A stretch of DNA of 42,515 bases from NCBI GenBank assembly GCA_031551355.1, contig JAVBNT010000035.1:1-42515 (forward strand). Reading direction: 5' to 3'. Below are positions 34,308-42,515 of this stretch, piece after piece. Made by a program: the position numbers and the translations under genes. The notes under the pieces are model-generated. The model saw nothing but the letters and a program-made list of their open reading frames with translations, did no database searches and was not told where the DNA came from. Origin of the DNA: JAVBNT01 sp031551355 (GTDB lineage: Bacteria; Vulcanimicrobiota; CADAWZ01). Each line of letters starts with the position of its first letter. Positions within the stretch are counted from its first letter, which is position 1.

Positions 34308-35372
34308 ATGAAAAAGCATATTTTCCTGACAACTATTTTATCAACATGTTTTATGCTAGGCTGTTCCGGCAGCGACCATATAAATGAATTCAGGCCACAA
34401 CCGTCTGCAGAGCATCCAAATATAAGAATGGCATCCAGGGTTGATCCGGAACTTCTGGAAGATTTCAACGGCAAACCTCCGATAGACTTTGAAAAAGAAG
34501 GGCTGGAACCTGTCAGAAACGACTGTAACTCATTAATAGACTCTCCATATCTTCCTACGGATCCGGAGATAAAAGTGTATAACGTAAAAATAGCTAATTC
34601 CGACAATACCGGAGAACTGAGGCTCCGTATCTACAAGCCAATAAATCCCGGCAAGAAGATTGCCGGGATTTATTGGATACATGGAGGAGGCTGCCTATTT
34701 GGAAACCCGGAAGTGGATGAAGGCCAAAGCCTGCGTTTTGCAAAAGAAGTCGGGGCGGTTGTTGTCTCGGCAGATTACCGACTTGCGCCGGAACATCCCT
34801 ACCCCGCACCTCCAGAAGACTGTTACACAGGATTGAAGTGGTTTTTTGAAAATGCTTCAGAATTAGGGGTGGACGACAAGCGCATTGCCGTTGCCGGAGC
34901 AAGTGCCGGAGGAGGTTTATGTGCGGCAGTAACACTAATGGCCAGAGACAGGAAAGGACCGGCAATAGCATTCCAAATGCCCCTTTACCCTTTTATCGAC
35001 GACAGGGATCGCCTGCCATCGCGAAATGAAGAACTTGCTCTAGGAGTATGGAATAAAAAAGCAAACACATATGCCTGGAATGCATATCTCAAGGGTATCG
35101 GCAAGTACGATGTAACGCCGTATATGGCTCCTGCCAGGGAAACAAATTTATCAGGACTTCCGCCGGCATACTCCTGCGTGGGCGAGCTGGATCTGTTCAG
35201 AGACGACACTATCGATTATATGGCAAGGCTGGCCCGTTCAGGAGTTGCCACGGAACTGCATATCTATCCCGGAGCTTACCATGCATTTGAAGTTACGGCA
35301 ACCAAAACACAATATGCCAAACGGGTTGTAGACGAATACGTCTATGTTCTAAGAAAAGCGTTAAACAAATAA
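34308..35372 (+). CDS. lipoprotein alpha/beta-hydrolase, HSL-type esterase
   Basis: This 354-residue protein has an N-terminal signal with a lipobox-like MLGC (Cys19), so it is a probable lipoprotein. The oxyanion motif of the hormone-sensitive-lipase family is HGGG (125-128). The nucleophile elbow is GASAGG (Ser199), the acid is in VGELDLF (Asp295) and the His in GAYHAFE (His325). It would hydrolyse short-chain carboxylic esters in the periplasm or at the outer membrane. GGCGG lies before the start. It is preceded by the MerR-type promoter, which suggests induction by a ligand, possibly an ester or antibiotic. Confidence 0.9.
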   Translation: MKKHIFLTTILSTCFMLGCSGSDHINEFRPQPSAEHPNIRMASRVDPELLEDFNGKPPIDFEKEGLEPVRNDCNSLIDSPYLPTDPEIKVYNVKIANSDNTGELRLRIYKPINPGKKIAGIYWIHGGGCLFGNPEVDEGQSLRFAKEVGAVVVSADYRLAPEHPYPAPPEDCYTGLKWFFENASELGVDDKRIAVAGASAGGGLCAAVTLMARDRKGPAIAFQMPLYPFIDDRDRLPSRNEELALGVWNKKANTYAWNAYLKGIGKYDVTPYMAPARETNLSGLPPAYSCVGELDLFRDDTIDYMARLARSGVATELHIYPGAYHAFEVTATKTQYAKRVVDEYVYVLRKALNK

Positions 35373-35519
35373 GTTGGAGTTAACAAAAATACCGCCAGAC
35401 ATTCAGGCTGAAAATGAAGCAAAGTATAAAGGTTATTTCCCATTACCCATTATCAATACAAATAAAACTGGTATACTGCCTGCGTAAGGCAAAGTTTTGT
35501 GTGACACATCGGGATAATA

Positions 35520-38003
35520 TCAGCAGGAAGCAAACCTTCTAATCGTCTCAATAACACTGTCTATATTTATTGGTTTTGAAAGATGCCCGTTCATACCGGA
35601 ACGAAGTGTCAGTTCAATATCTTCCTTAAAAACATTGGCTGTCATCGCGATAATTGCAACCTTTTTGGCATCTTCCCTGTCAAGGCTGCGGATTTTTTTT
35701 GTCGCCTCACATCCGTCCAAAACAGGCATCTCCATATCCATAAAGATCAAATCAAAATACCCCAGGGGTGACTTTTCAAACATCTTCAATGCCTCTCCCC
35801 CATCACCGGCCTCTTCTATTTCTATTTTGGTCTCGCTCAGAAGCTCCGAGAGAATAACACGGTTAATTTCAACATCATCAACAACAAGAAGGCGCAGTCC
35901 GGAAAAATCAGCGCATAAAAGTTCGGCGGGCACATTGCTTTTATCGTTACCGTCCGGAGAAGAATCCGCGCCGGGAGCATCAATCGTTTTCAAATTAACG
36001 GTGAAAGAAAAACAGCTTCCCTTGTCCGGTTCGCTATCCACAAAGATTTTGCCGTCCATCATCTCGACAAGACTTTTGGAAATTGAAAGTCCCAACCCCG
36101 TGCCGCCAAATCTCCTTGAAGTGCTGTGTTCGGCCTGCTCAAAAGAGCGGAACAGACGCTGTACCTGCTCTGCAGTCATTCCGATTCCATGATCTTTTAC
36201 AGAAAAACAGTAGCCGGCAATACCATTTGAAAAAGAAGTTTCCTCAACCGCAAAAATAATTTCACGATTCTCAGGCGAAAATTTCAGCGCATTTGACAAA
36301 AGATTTATTAATACCTGATTAAGGCGCAGCGAGTCAACCATAGCGTAATCATGACTTATGGAAAAGTTTGGAACAACCGTAACTTTTTGTTCTTTAGCCC
36401 TTGACCCCATTATACCCAGCACAAAATTTATATTCTGCATTAAAGCAGTCGGCTCTTCACACAGTTTCATTTTTCCGGCTTCGATTTTGGACATATCAAG
36501 AACATCATTTATAACCCCAAGAAGGTGCTGTGAAGAGCTTTCCACCTTATTTATACAGTCACGGATTTTTCCCGGATCGGAAGAACGCCTGGCTATCTGG
36601 GTCATACCAATGATCGCATTCATCGGCGTCCTGATTTCATGGCTCATATGGGAAAGAAATTCAGATTTTGCACGGTTAGCTTTTTCGGCATTGTTCTTTG
36701 CCAGAATATAACCGGTGACATCACTCATCACCAGCATCACACAGGCCAGAGACAATTTACCGTCTTCTTTTGAGGAAAAATTCACCCGGCGGAGCGTAAG
36801 TTCATAAACATGCGGTTCTGTATCAGGTTCCGTTACGGCCGAAACCGTAGCCCTGAAGGTATCGCGTGCATCCTCTGATTCAAAGAGTTCAGACACCTGA
36901 GGAACAAGGACACCTGTTTCACCCGCAGATACTATACCGGCAAGCAAATTTTCATCATCAGGCTTATAGCCGGAGATAGTAAGAAACTCATTCATCAGTT
37001 TATTTCCATAAACAAAACGGTGTTGCGGATCAAAAAAAGCCACGGCCTCAGGTATGGCGTCCAAATGGTGGCAAAAAACTTCCAGCGTATCGTTTACACC
37101 CTGCATTATTTTTTTAAAATCGCCCTCATAGCCCAACAGCTGCTCCCGTTCCGAAAAATGGCCTTTCTGTGCGGCAATAAGCATACGGTGATTGTCGGCA
37201 ATCAGATTGGCAATACTTGAGGCAATAGTATTGAAGGCCCGGCCAAGTTTACCGATCTCATCTTTTGAGCGGTCATCAAAAACCAAATTTACATTTCCGG
37301 CGGCAAACCTTTCGGCCAGAGAGACAATACGGGCTACCGGGCCAACAATGGAGCGCGTAATCGTTATTCCGAAAAAAGTCAGAAAAGCAAAAATAAAAAC
37401 GAACAGGGCAGCAGGCAGCATAATCGCATTTTCGAACGTCCGGCCGGCAACAATACTGCTTTCCGAGGCCTGCTGTTCATTGATGGTTATCAGATTGGCA
37501 ACAACATCATTTATTACAGTGCCTTTGGGGATAACCACCCGGTAAAGGAAATTCAATGCCGCTTCGTCATCTCCGAGGACAAGCATTGCATTTATTTTCC
37601 TGACATCGGCACTCCAATCCTCAATTTTTGCCTTAAGCTCGCGGATGCGGCGGGATTCAAAAGTCTCCCCGACATTCATTTTTTCAAGCTCTGTCAGGTA
37701 AAGTTCAACCTGAGACATTAAATCTTCAAGGTATTCATTAAGTTGACTGTGGTATTTACTGCTTTCCGCCGATTTCTTCGAAATGGCGGCATCCCTCAAA
37801 GCAATTCTTATCTGAGCCAGATCGAAATTTATCTTGTTAAGGATTACCAGCGGCTTTACAACAACAAACTCATTATATTGGATAATCTCATTCATTTTCG
37901 AAACATTTAAATGACCGGCAAATCCTATTATCAGAGTCACAGCGATCGCCACCACAAAGGAAAGGATCAATTTTGACCTGATAGTAATATCCCTCATTTT
38001 CAT
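35520..38003 (-). CDS. hybrid sensor histidine kinase
   Basis: The protein has 827 residues from the ATG at 38003 (AAGGTG about 10 nt before); the in-frame GTG at 38012 lacks spacing. Order: TM1 at 10-32, a periplasmic four-helix sensor (35-190), TM2 at 193-216, HAMP (217-268), a PAS-like domain (about 310-430), HisKA with His455 (SHMSHEIRTP), then HATPase with the N-box (LINLLSNALKFSP) and G-boxes (DHGIGM, GGTGLGLS). A C-terminal receiver has Asp756 (LIFMDMEMPVLDG) and Lys810. This is a phosphorelay-type hybrid kinase; its output partner is not nearby. The input domain resembles those of chemoreceptors. Confidence 0.92.
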   Translation of the reverse strand: MKMRDITIRSKLILSFVVAIAVTLIIGFAGHLNVSKMNEIIQYNEFVVVKPLVILNKINFDLAQIRIALRDAAISKKSAESSKYHSQLNEYLEDLMSQVELYLTELEKMNVGETFESRRIRELKAKIEDWSADVRKINAMLVLGDDEAALNFLYRVVIPKGTVINDVVANLITINEQQASESSIVAGRTFENAIMLPAALFVFIFAFLTFFGITITRSIVGPVARIVSLAERFAAGNVNLVFDDRSKDEIGKLGRAFNTIASSIANLIADNHRMLIAAQKGHFSEREQLLGYEGDFKKIMQGVNDTLEVFCHHLDAIPEAVAFFDPQHRFVYGNKLMNEFLTISGYKPDDENLLAGIVSAGETGVLVPQVSELFESEDARDTFRATVSAVTEPDTEPHVYELTLRRVNFSSKEDGKLSLACVMLVMSDVTGYILAKNNAEKANRAKSEFLSHMSHEIRTPMNAIIGMTQIARRSSDPGKIRDCINKVESSSQHLLGVINDVLDMSKIEAGKMKLCEEPTALMQNINFVLGIMGSRAKEQKVTVVPNFSISHDYAMVDSLRLNQVLINLLSNALKFSPENREIIFAVEETSFSNGIAGYCFSVKDHGIGMTAEQVQRLFRSFEQAEHSTSRRFGGTGLGLSISKSLVEMMDGKIFVDSEPDKGSCFSFTVNLKTIDAPGADSSPDGNDKSNVPAELLCADFSGLRLLVVDDVEINRVILSELLSETKIEIEEAGDGGEALKMFEKSPLGYFDLIFMDMEMPVLDGCEATKKIRSLDREDAKKVAIIAMTANVFKEDIELTLRSGMNGHLSKPINIDSVIETIRRFASC

Positions 38004-38361
38004 AAACCACACACCTTTTGCTGAAACGTCTGCAGAACAAATAATAATTAACTTGCCGCTTAATATGCCACTTAAACATCCATAATAATGGGACAGTCAA
38101 TGTTTCCGTCCGCATTCTGGAATCTTTTTACAATATATCGGGAACACCGGTCAAAAAAGGTTTACAGGTGCGGCCACAAGAAAAACATATGGCAGTTTAC
38201 TGTAAATTGCTCCAAATAAAATAAAAAAACATAGCCTATATAATATTTATTCTGACTATGCTTTCCATAACGTTTACGATACTCTTATTTTATTTTATAT
38301 TATATTCTTCTAATTATATCTGTACAATCTATTTTGTCAATATTAAAAAGTCTGTTAATGT
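38004..38361. other. intergenic region between GlpT-like gene and kinase
   Basis: No gene is supported here. It should carry the kinase promoter. On the minus strand CATAG and CTATG (about 38233-38263) flank a loop and are followed by a T-run, which could be a weak terminator for the GlpT-like gene about 100 nt after its stop. Confidence 0.4.
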
Positions 38362-39738
38362 CTATTCCTTCCTCCTGTCGTGTACATTCCATGTCATTGA
38401 AAGGAATATTATTGACAGCACGCACGATGCCAGAAGAAAAATAAATCCCATACTCCACCCGTAACTCTGAACCAACCGACCTAGTCCAATCTCAGCGGCA
38501 GTTGCCCCGATGTAACCGAACAAACCGGTAAGCCCGGCAGCGGTGCCGACAGCTTTTTTAGGAACCAGATCAACTGCGGCAATACCAATCAACATCACCG
38601 GCCCATAAATTAAAAATCCTATTGCAAAGAGAGCTGCCGCATCCAACGCATAAGCTCCGGGCGGACTCAGCCAGTAGACAGCCACGGCAACAGTCACGAG
38701 AGCCATAAAAATTACCATCACCGGTGATCTTCTGCCATGAAACCATTTGTCTGAGGCCCAGCCGGAAAGCAGCATGCCAAAAATTCCCGCACACTCGTAA
38801 AGAGCGGACTGAAGAGCGGAATGCGCAAGAGTATATCCTTTTACTTCCGTCAAATAAGTCGGCGCCCAATTGACAACACCATATCTGACAATATAAACCA
38901 GAACATTTGCCAGAGCAAAAAGCCAAATATATTTATTATTAAGTACATATTTAAAAAATATCTCTTTACCTGACAACTCCCTTTCACGGTCATCAACATC
39001 AACCTTTGGGTAATCATTCTTGTATTCTTCAATCGGAGGCAACCCTTCAGACTGCGGAGTATCTCTTAGAAATACAAGCACAACTACTGCCGTCAGGACC
39101 GCAAAAACAGCCGGAGCATAAAAAATACTTTGCCACAAATGGGACGATTGAGCGGAAGCATTGTAGCTGCCTGAAACCAGCATTGTTATATATATAACCG
39201 AATAACTGGCGATAATCGGCGCAAGTGCACCGCCAACATTGTGGGAAAGGTTCCAGATCGCCATTTTCGTCCCGCGTTCCCGGTCGGAAAACCAGTGAAC
39301 CATACTGCGCGCGCAGGCAGGCCAGCCCATTCCCTGAAACCAGCCGTTAAAAAACCAGAAAACAACCATCGTCCACAGAGAAGGCAAAAAACCGAAGAAA
39401 ATATTAATAACTGCCGAACATATCAGTCCGGTGGCCAGAAAATATCTGGGATTACTGCGGTCAGACAAATTGCCCATCAAAAACTTACTGAGACCATAGG
39501 CAATCGTCAGCGCGGCGGCAATAATACCTACCTCCGTTTTTGTATAGCCAAGGACATTGATCAGATACGGTTTGGCGACATTGAAGTTAGTCCTTACCAG
39601 ATAGTATCCGGCATAACCGATAAAAACGGCAAGCATTATGTCAAAGCGCTTTTTTCGGTAAAGCGGGTCTATTTCTTTTTCCGGGACTCTTTCTTTCGGC
39701 GGCATCGGCGCGTATAAATGTTTTAATTTATCAAGCAT
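38362..39738 (-). CDS. glpT: glycerol-3-phosphate:phosphate antiporter (GlpT family)
   Basis: This 458-residue major-facilitator protein of the organophosphate:phosphate antiporter family closely follows E. coli GlpT. Matches are EIDPLYRKKRF, IGYAGYYLVRTNFNVAKPYL, GLSKFLMGNLSDRSNPR, WFQGMGWPACARSMVHWFS, DTPQSEGLPPIEEYKNDYP and FLIYGPVMLIGIAAVDLVPK. The Arg in LVRTNF and the conserved Arg of the second half bind the phosphate. Twelve membrane segments are expected. It would import glycerol-3-phosphate in exchange for phosphate. UhpC/UhpT-like specificity for hexose phosphates is possible but the motif pattern favours GlpT. It lies upstream of the kinase gene on the same strand; no glycerol catabolic gene is adjacent. 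Confidence 0.9.
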   Translation of the reverse strand: MLDKLKHLYAPMPPKERVPEKEIDPLYRKKRFDIMLAVFIGYAGYYLVRTNFNVAKPYLINVLGYTKTEVGIIAAALTIAYGLSKFLMGNLSDRSNPRYFLATGLICSAVINIFFGFLPSLWTMVVFWFFNGWFQGMGWPACARSMVHWFSDRERGTKMAIWNLSHNVGGALAPIIASYSVIYITMLVSGSYNASAQSSHLWQSIFYAPAVFAVLTAVVVLVFLRDTPQSEGLPPIEEYKNDYPKVDVDDRERELSGKEIFFKYVLNNKYIWLFALANVLVYIVRYGVVNWAPTYLTEVKGYTLAHSALQSALYECAGIFGMLLSGWASDKWFHGRRSPVMVIFMALVTVAVAVYWLSPPGAYALDAAALFAIGFLIYGPVMLIGIAAVDLVPKKAVGTAAGLTGLFGYIGATAAEIGLGRLVQSYGWSMGFIFLLASCVLSIIFLSMTWNVHDRRKE

Positions 39739-39820
39739 TATTTCTGTTTGACTCCGTTATTAAAATCCGGTATTCCGGTGTGATATATTTCATGATAAAA
39801 ATGACTTTTGCCGGCAGACA

Positions 39821-40636
39821 CTAAGAGTCCTTGCAATCCTGACAATATTTTTTGCCCTCAATAACATAGACGTCCCCTTTGATCACCGCGGAGCATCTGC
39901 TGCAGTGCGGAAGCGGGGTTTCATAACACTTCTCACAGTATTTGCCGCCGTCGACAACATAAACCTGACCGGTTATCGGCGATGAGCATTTCAAACAGGC
40001 AGGAGCAAATTTTGCATAACAATTCCCGCAGTAATTTTTGCCGTCATGTTCATAAAACTTTACATTGGCCGCCTTACAATCGGCGCAGCGCACCTTGCCA
40101 AGTTCATCATAACAGGAAACGCAATATTTTTTGCCGTCTATGGTGCGGTAATCATACGGCATTTTTGCATAGCACTTGCTGCATTTCGGGACTGTAAACG
40201 AGTAACAGTTTTCACAGTATCTCCTGCCCTCATACCAATACGGATCGCCCTTTATTTTCCATCCGCATTTGCTGCAGGAAGGTGCATGCAGCTTATCATA
40301 GCATGAGCGGCAATATGTTTTACCGTTTTCCCTGCACACCTCCTGGCTGCCTACAATGCTAAAATGGCAGTCACTGCATTCAATTCTCGAAGAAGTGGAA
40401 AAATTACTATTATTGAATGTTGAAACAACCGTATAACACGAACTACAATACTTTTTGCCGTCCTTTTCTTTCGGACCGCCGACAATGGGCATTGAGCACC
40501 TTGAGCAGCGCTGCGTCTCTCCGAAAGCAATCATCTTTAATGACAATACCGAAGAATGTGAACAATTTTTATCGGCAAAAGCAATATTAGGTAAAAATAA
40601 AAAGCAAAGAAGCAAGCTCAGAAAATACCGGCACAT
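39821..40636 (-). CDS. secreted protein with seven CxxC-YCxxC zinc-ribbon-like repeats
   Basis: The protein has 271 residues from the ATG at 40636, which GGAGG precedes; a longer frame to 40684 has no such site. A Sec signal (YFLSLLLCFLFLPNIAFA) is followed by seven repeats of about 30 residues. Each has a CxxC pair and, about 16-20 residues later, a YCxxC pair, as in CSKCGWKIKGDPYWYEGRRY followed by CENCY. Intervals often read K-x-G-x-x-Y-x-x-x-G-K-K-Y. The pattern resembles LIM-type or double zinc ribbons but lacks the His ligands of canonical LIM. If exported, the cysteines could bind zinc or form disulphides. Function is unknown. Confidence 0.85.
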   Translation of the reverse strand: MCRYFLSLLLCFLFLPNIAFADKNCSHSSVLSLKMIAFGETQRCSRCSMPIVGGPKEKDGKKYCSSCYTVVSTFNNSNFSTSSRIECSDCHFSIVGSQEVCRENGKTYCRSCYDKLHAPSCSKCGWKIKGDPYWYEGRRYCENCYSFTVPKCSKCYAKMPYDYRTIDGKKYCVSCYDELGKVRCADCKAANVKFYEHDGKNYCGNCYAKFAPACLKCSSPITGQVYVVDGGKYCEKCYETPLPHCSRCSAVIKGDVYVIEGKKYCQDCKDS

Positions 40637-40754
40637 AAAAACCTCCGCATAATTTAATTTCACCAATTTACGGCTGCACATCATTGCGGCCTCCGAGCCG
40701 CAATCTATAAAACAGATAATCCACTATTATTATGTTTACAAATTATTATTATAA

Positions 40755-40815
40755 CAAAAAAACAAGACCCCTTCCGTAAATGCAAAATATTACTGCAGGG
40801 TTAATCTTGTGGTTT
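40755..40815 (-). terminator. probable intrinsic terminator after the AAA ATPase gene
   Basis: On the minus strand ACAAGA-tta-ACCC pairs with GGGG-TCTTGT across a longer loop and is followed by seven T residues. It lies about 90 nt after the stop of the 40902 gene. Confidence 0.5.
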
Positions 40816-40901
40816 TATTTTCATTATTCATAAATTGCTCTCCATTCCGATTTATTCAATACTTACCTATAAATAGAACAAAAAACGGCTTCGGCAATTT
40901 T

Positions 40902-42074
40902 TTACAAAAACAGAGGTATCCTGCCAAGCAGGAAATCTTCCAGACTTAAGTTACTACCTCCGACAATCAAAGCAAACGCTTTGGGATACAGTCTCTTAAA
41001 AACCATGCTCCCGCCGGTATTTTTTACTCTGCCACTCTTAACCTCAATAGCGGTCAAAAGACTTCCCTTGCTTAAAACAAAGTCAACTTCGTTATTTCGT
41101 TCACGCCACCAAAAGACATCAAAACCTTCTTCCTTTCCTCTGGCAAGTAAATATGCACCGACCGCGCTTTCAACCAGTCTTCCCTTATCTGCAGCATTTT
41201 CCAACAGGCGGCGATTAGCACCGTCCGCATATATCATAAGAGATGTATCATACACCATCAACCTCGGAGAACTCTTTCTGATTCTGATTTGATTCCCGGA
41301 ATAATTTTGCAGGCCTGTCAGTATATTGGCTTTTCCAAGGAGTTCAAGATAATGAGCCAGGGTAACTGTATTTCCTGCGTCCTGAAGTTGACCAAGCATT
41401 TTTGTGAATGAAAGCTCCTGCGCACTGTATGTGGCTCCCAACATAAAAAGCGACCGCAGAAGTGCAGGCTTTCTTACTTCCTCCATCAACATAATGTCCT
41501 GTGAAATAGTAGGCTCCACAATAGAATTACCTATATACCGCGCCCAGCGAATTTCATCTTTAACAAGAACAGCCGCGCCGGGATAACCTCCGAAAAATAA
41601 AAAGTCCTCAAGACTGTAACCAAACGCCTCTTTACATTCAGAATAACTCCAATGCGGTGAATACAGGATTTCGAAGCGCCCCATCAACGATTCCGAAAGG
41701 CCTTTCTGTAGCAACAATGAAGAAGAACCTGTTAAAATAACTTTCAGCCGCGTTTGAAATCTACTGTCTTCGTCCCAAAGCAGTTTAACTACGGACGACC
41801 AATTGCCAACTTTTTGTATTTCGTCAATAACAAGCACAGCTTCGCTTTCTTTCGCAAGATTACGGGCTTGCTCCCATTCATTACGAAGCCATTCAAAAGA
41901 AACAATATTCGGATCATCAGCACTGACAAAGTGATTATGACATTTTGCACCTTCAAGAGCCTGCAGAACCGCCGTTGTTTTCCCGGTTTGTCTGGGGCCT
42001 ATAACAATTTGAATAAATTTACGCGGCTCTTTCAGCCTTTCAATAAGCTGTGAAACGAGGTTACGTGCAAACAT
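40902..42074 (-). CDS. AAA ATPase with DUF4143 domain
   Basis: This 390-residue protein is of the AAA_14/DUF4143 type. Walker A is GPRQTGKT (residues 26-33), Walker B is VLVIDEIQKVG (Asp84, Glu85), and a sensor-like ILTGSS follows. The C-terminal half has a restriction-endonuclease-like fold signature, EVDFVL followed by AIEVKSGR. These proteins are common and often accessory; their role is uncertain. AGGAGGCGCAAT before ATG supports the start. It may be part of an accessory or mobile region, but no recombinase is present. Confidence 0.88.
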   Translation of the reverse strand: MFARNLVSQLIERLKEPRKFIQIVIGPRQTGKTTAVLQALEGAKCHNHFVSADDPNIVSFEWLRNEWEQARNLAKESEAVLVIDEIQKVGNWSSVVKLLWDEDSRFQTRLKVILTGSSSLLLQKGLSESLMGRFEILYSPHWSYSECKEAFGYSLEDFLFFGGYPGAAVLVKDEIRWARYIGNSIVEPTISQDIMLMEEVRKPALLRSLFMLGATYSAQELSFTKMLGQLQDAGNTVTLAHYLELLGKANILTGLQNYSGNQIRIRKSSPRLMVYDTSLMIYADGANRRLLENAADKGRLVESAVGAYLLARGKEEGFDVFWWRERNNEVDFVLSKGSLLTAIEVKSGRVKNTGGSMVFKRLYPKAFALIVGGSNLSLEDFLLGRIPLFL

Positions 42075-42515
42075 ATTGCGCCTCCTGACAAAATACTCAA
42101 TATATTTTACTATTTACTCATTGTATTGATATTTCTGTCAAAAGTCAAGTATAAACATTATTCTTCCCAGGATTCACACATGAGACGCTTACCTTGTCTG
42201 CCAACAGACATTTTAGCAGGTTTTGATAAGTTATATACGACTCATCCCTTCCCGCAGACTGCTTTTGTTTGGTTGATTTTTTGCGAAGACGCTCCGGAAT
42301 TGACCTTAATATCAGCAAATTCAAGAGACAAAATGCGAACTCACTCCTACGCTTCCGCTCCGTCGCTTCGGACACAGACTGCGCAAAAACACAGTCAACA
42401 TAAATGGCAATATCGACAAAATGTTTAAAAAAGAGTGTGAATGAGTACATTATGTCTCAAAAAAATAATTTTATCTCAATAAAACAAAAGAAATAGGCTT
42501 ATGCCGCCAGCATTT
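42075..42515. other. intergenic or window-edge region, no gene supported
   Basis: Two overlapping open frames of about 100 codons lie on opposite strands, with no ribosome-binding site or recognisable protein. I see no terminator, RNA gene or repeat here; any gene lies beyond the window edge. Confidence 0.4.

Noticed and set aside
38004..38361. Possible riboswitch or RNA gene in the AT-rich gap before the kinase
   Set aside because: Only short, weak stems are visible and no known aptamer core could be recognised.
40902..42074. AAA/DUF4143 gene as part of a defence or toxin-antitoxin system
   Set aside because: No partner gene is next to it and such ATPases are common in many settings; nothing in the sequence shows a defence role.
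42126..42450. Overlapping open frames of about 100 codons on both strands
   Set aside because: No ribosome-binding site, no recognisable domain, and mutual overlap; not supportable as genes.

Overview
The window is a stretch of chromosome from a Gram-negative-type bacterium of moderate to low GC. Tripartite efflux systems with TolC-like outer-membrane factors, lipoprotein signals and a periplasmic adaptor lipoprotein imply an outer membrane. I cannot name the lineage from sequence alone. The clostripain expansion, MITE-like repeats and many novel small proteins would fit an uncultivated or deep-branching group, but that is inference. No rRNA, tRNA, CRISPR array, phage or transposase gene is visible.

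Layout. (1) 362-6996, minus strand: a TetR-controlled RND multidrug efflux operon (tetR, TolC-like, adaptor, RND pump) with a consensus sigma-70 promoter and an operator palindrome at its start. (2) 7312-9017, plus strand: four small glycine-zipper proteins arranged as two tandem pairs (A1-B1, A2-B2). (3) 9581-19916, minus strand: seven tandem clostripain-family (C11) cysteine peptidases, all keeping the His and Asp-x-Cys active-site motifs and none with a Sec signal. The peptidase nearest the small genes carries the same glycine-zipper tail as the small proteins. The peptidases and small proteins share an N-terminal leader style, and most of their transcription units share a promoter layout. 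This is the most interesting part of the window. (4) 20006-21622, minus: L-asparaginase and a DUF151 bifunctional-nuclease-family protein. (5) 21922-30310, plus: a MacAB/LolCDE-like export cluster with two FtsX-type permeases, two ATPases, one TolC-like protein and two paralogous adaptors, the last separated by a MITE-like repeat, followed by exonuclease III. (6) 31116-31795: three 141-bp tandem repeat units that run into the 3' end of a small membrane-protein gene. (7) 32646-42074: a secreted protein of unknown function, a MerR regulator divergent from a lipoprotein esterase with a 19-bp-spacer MerR promoter between them, a hybrid histidine kinase, a GlpT-like antiporter, a secreted seven-repeat CxxC zinc-ribbon-like protein, and an AAA/DUF4143 ATPase.

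How it may fit together: the efflux and ABC clusters are recognisable export machinery. The small glycine-zipper proteins plus C11 peptidases look like one co-regulated set of non-classically exported proteins. They could be a two-peptide antagonism system with processing proteases, or a surface protein and protease system. The sequence supports the co-regulation and the domain sharing; the function is inference.
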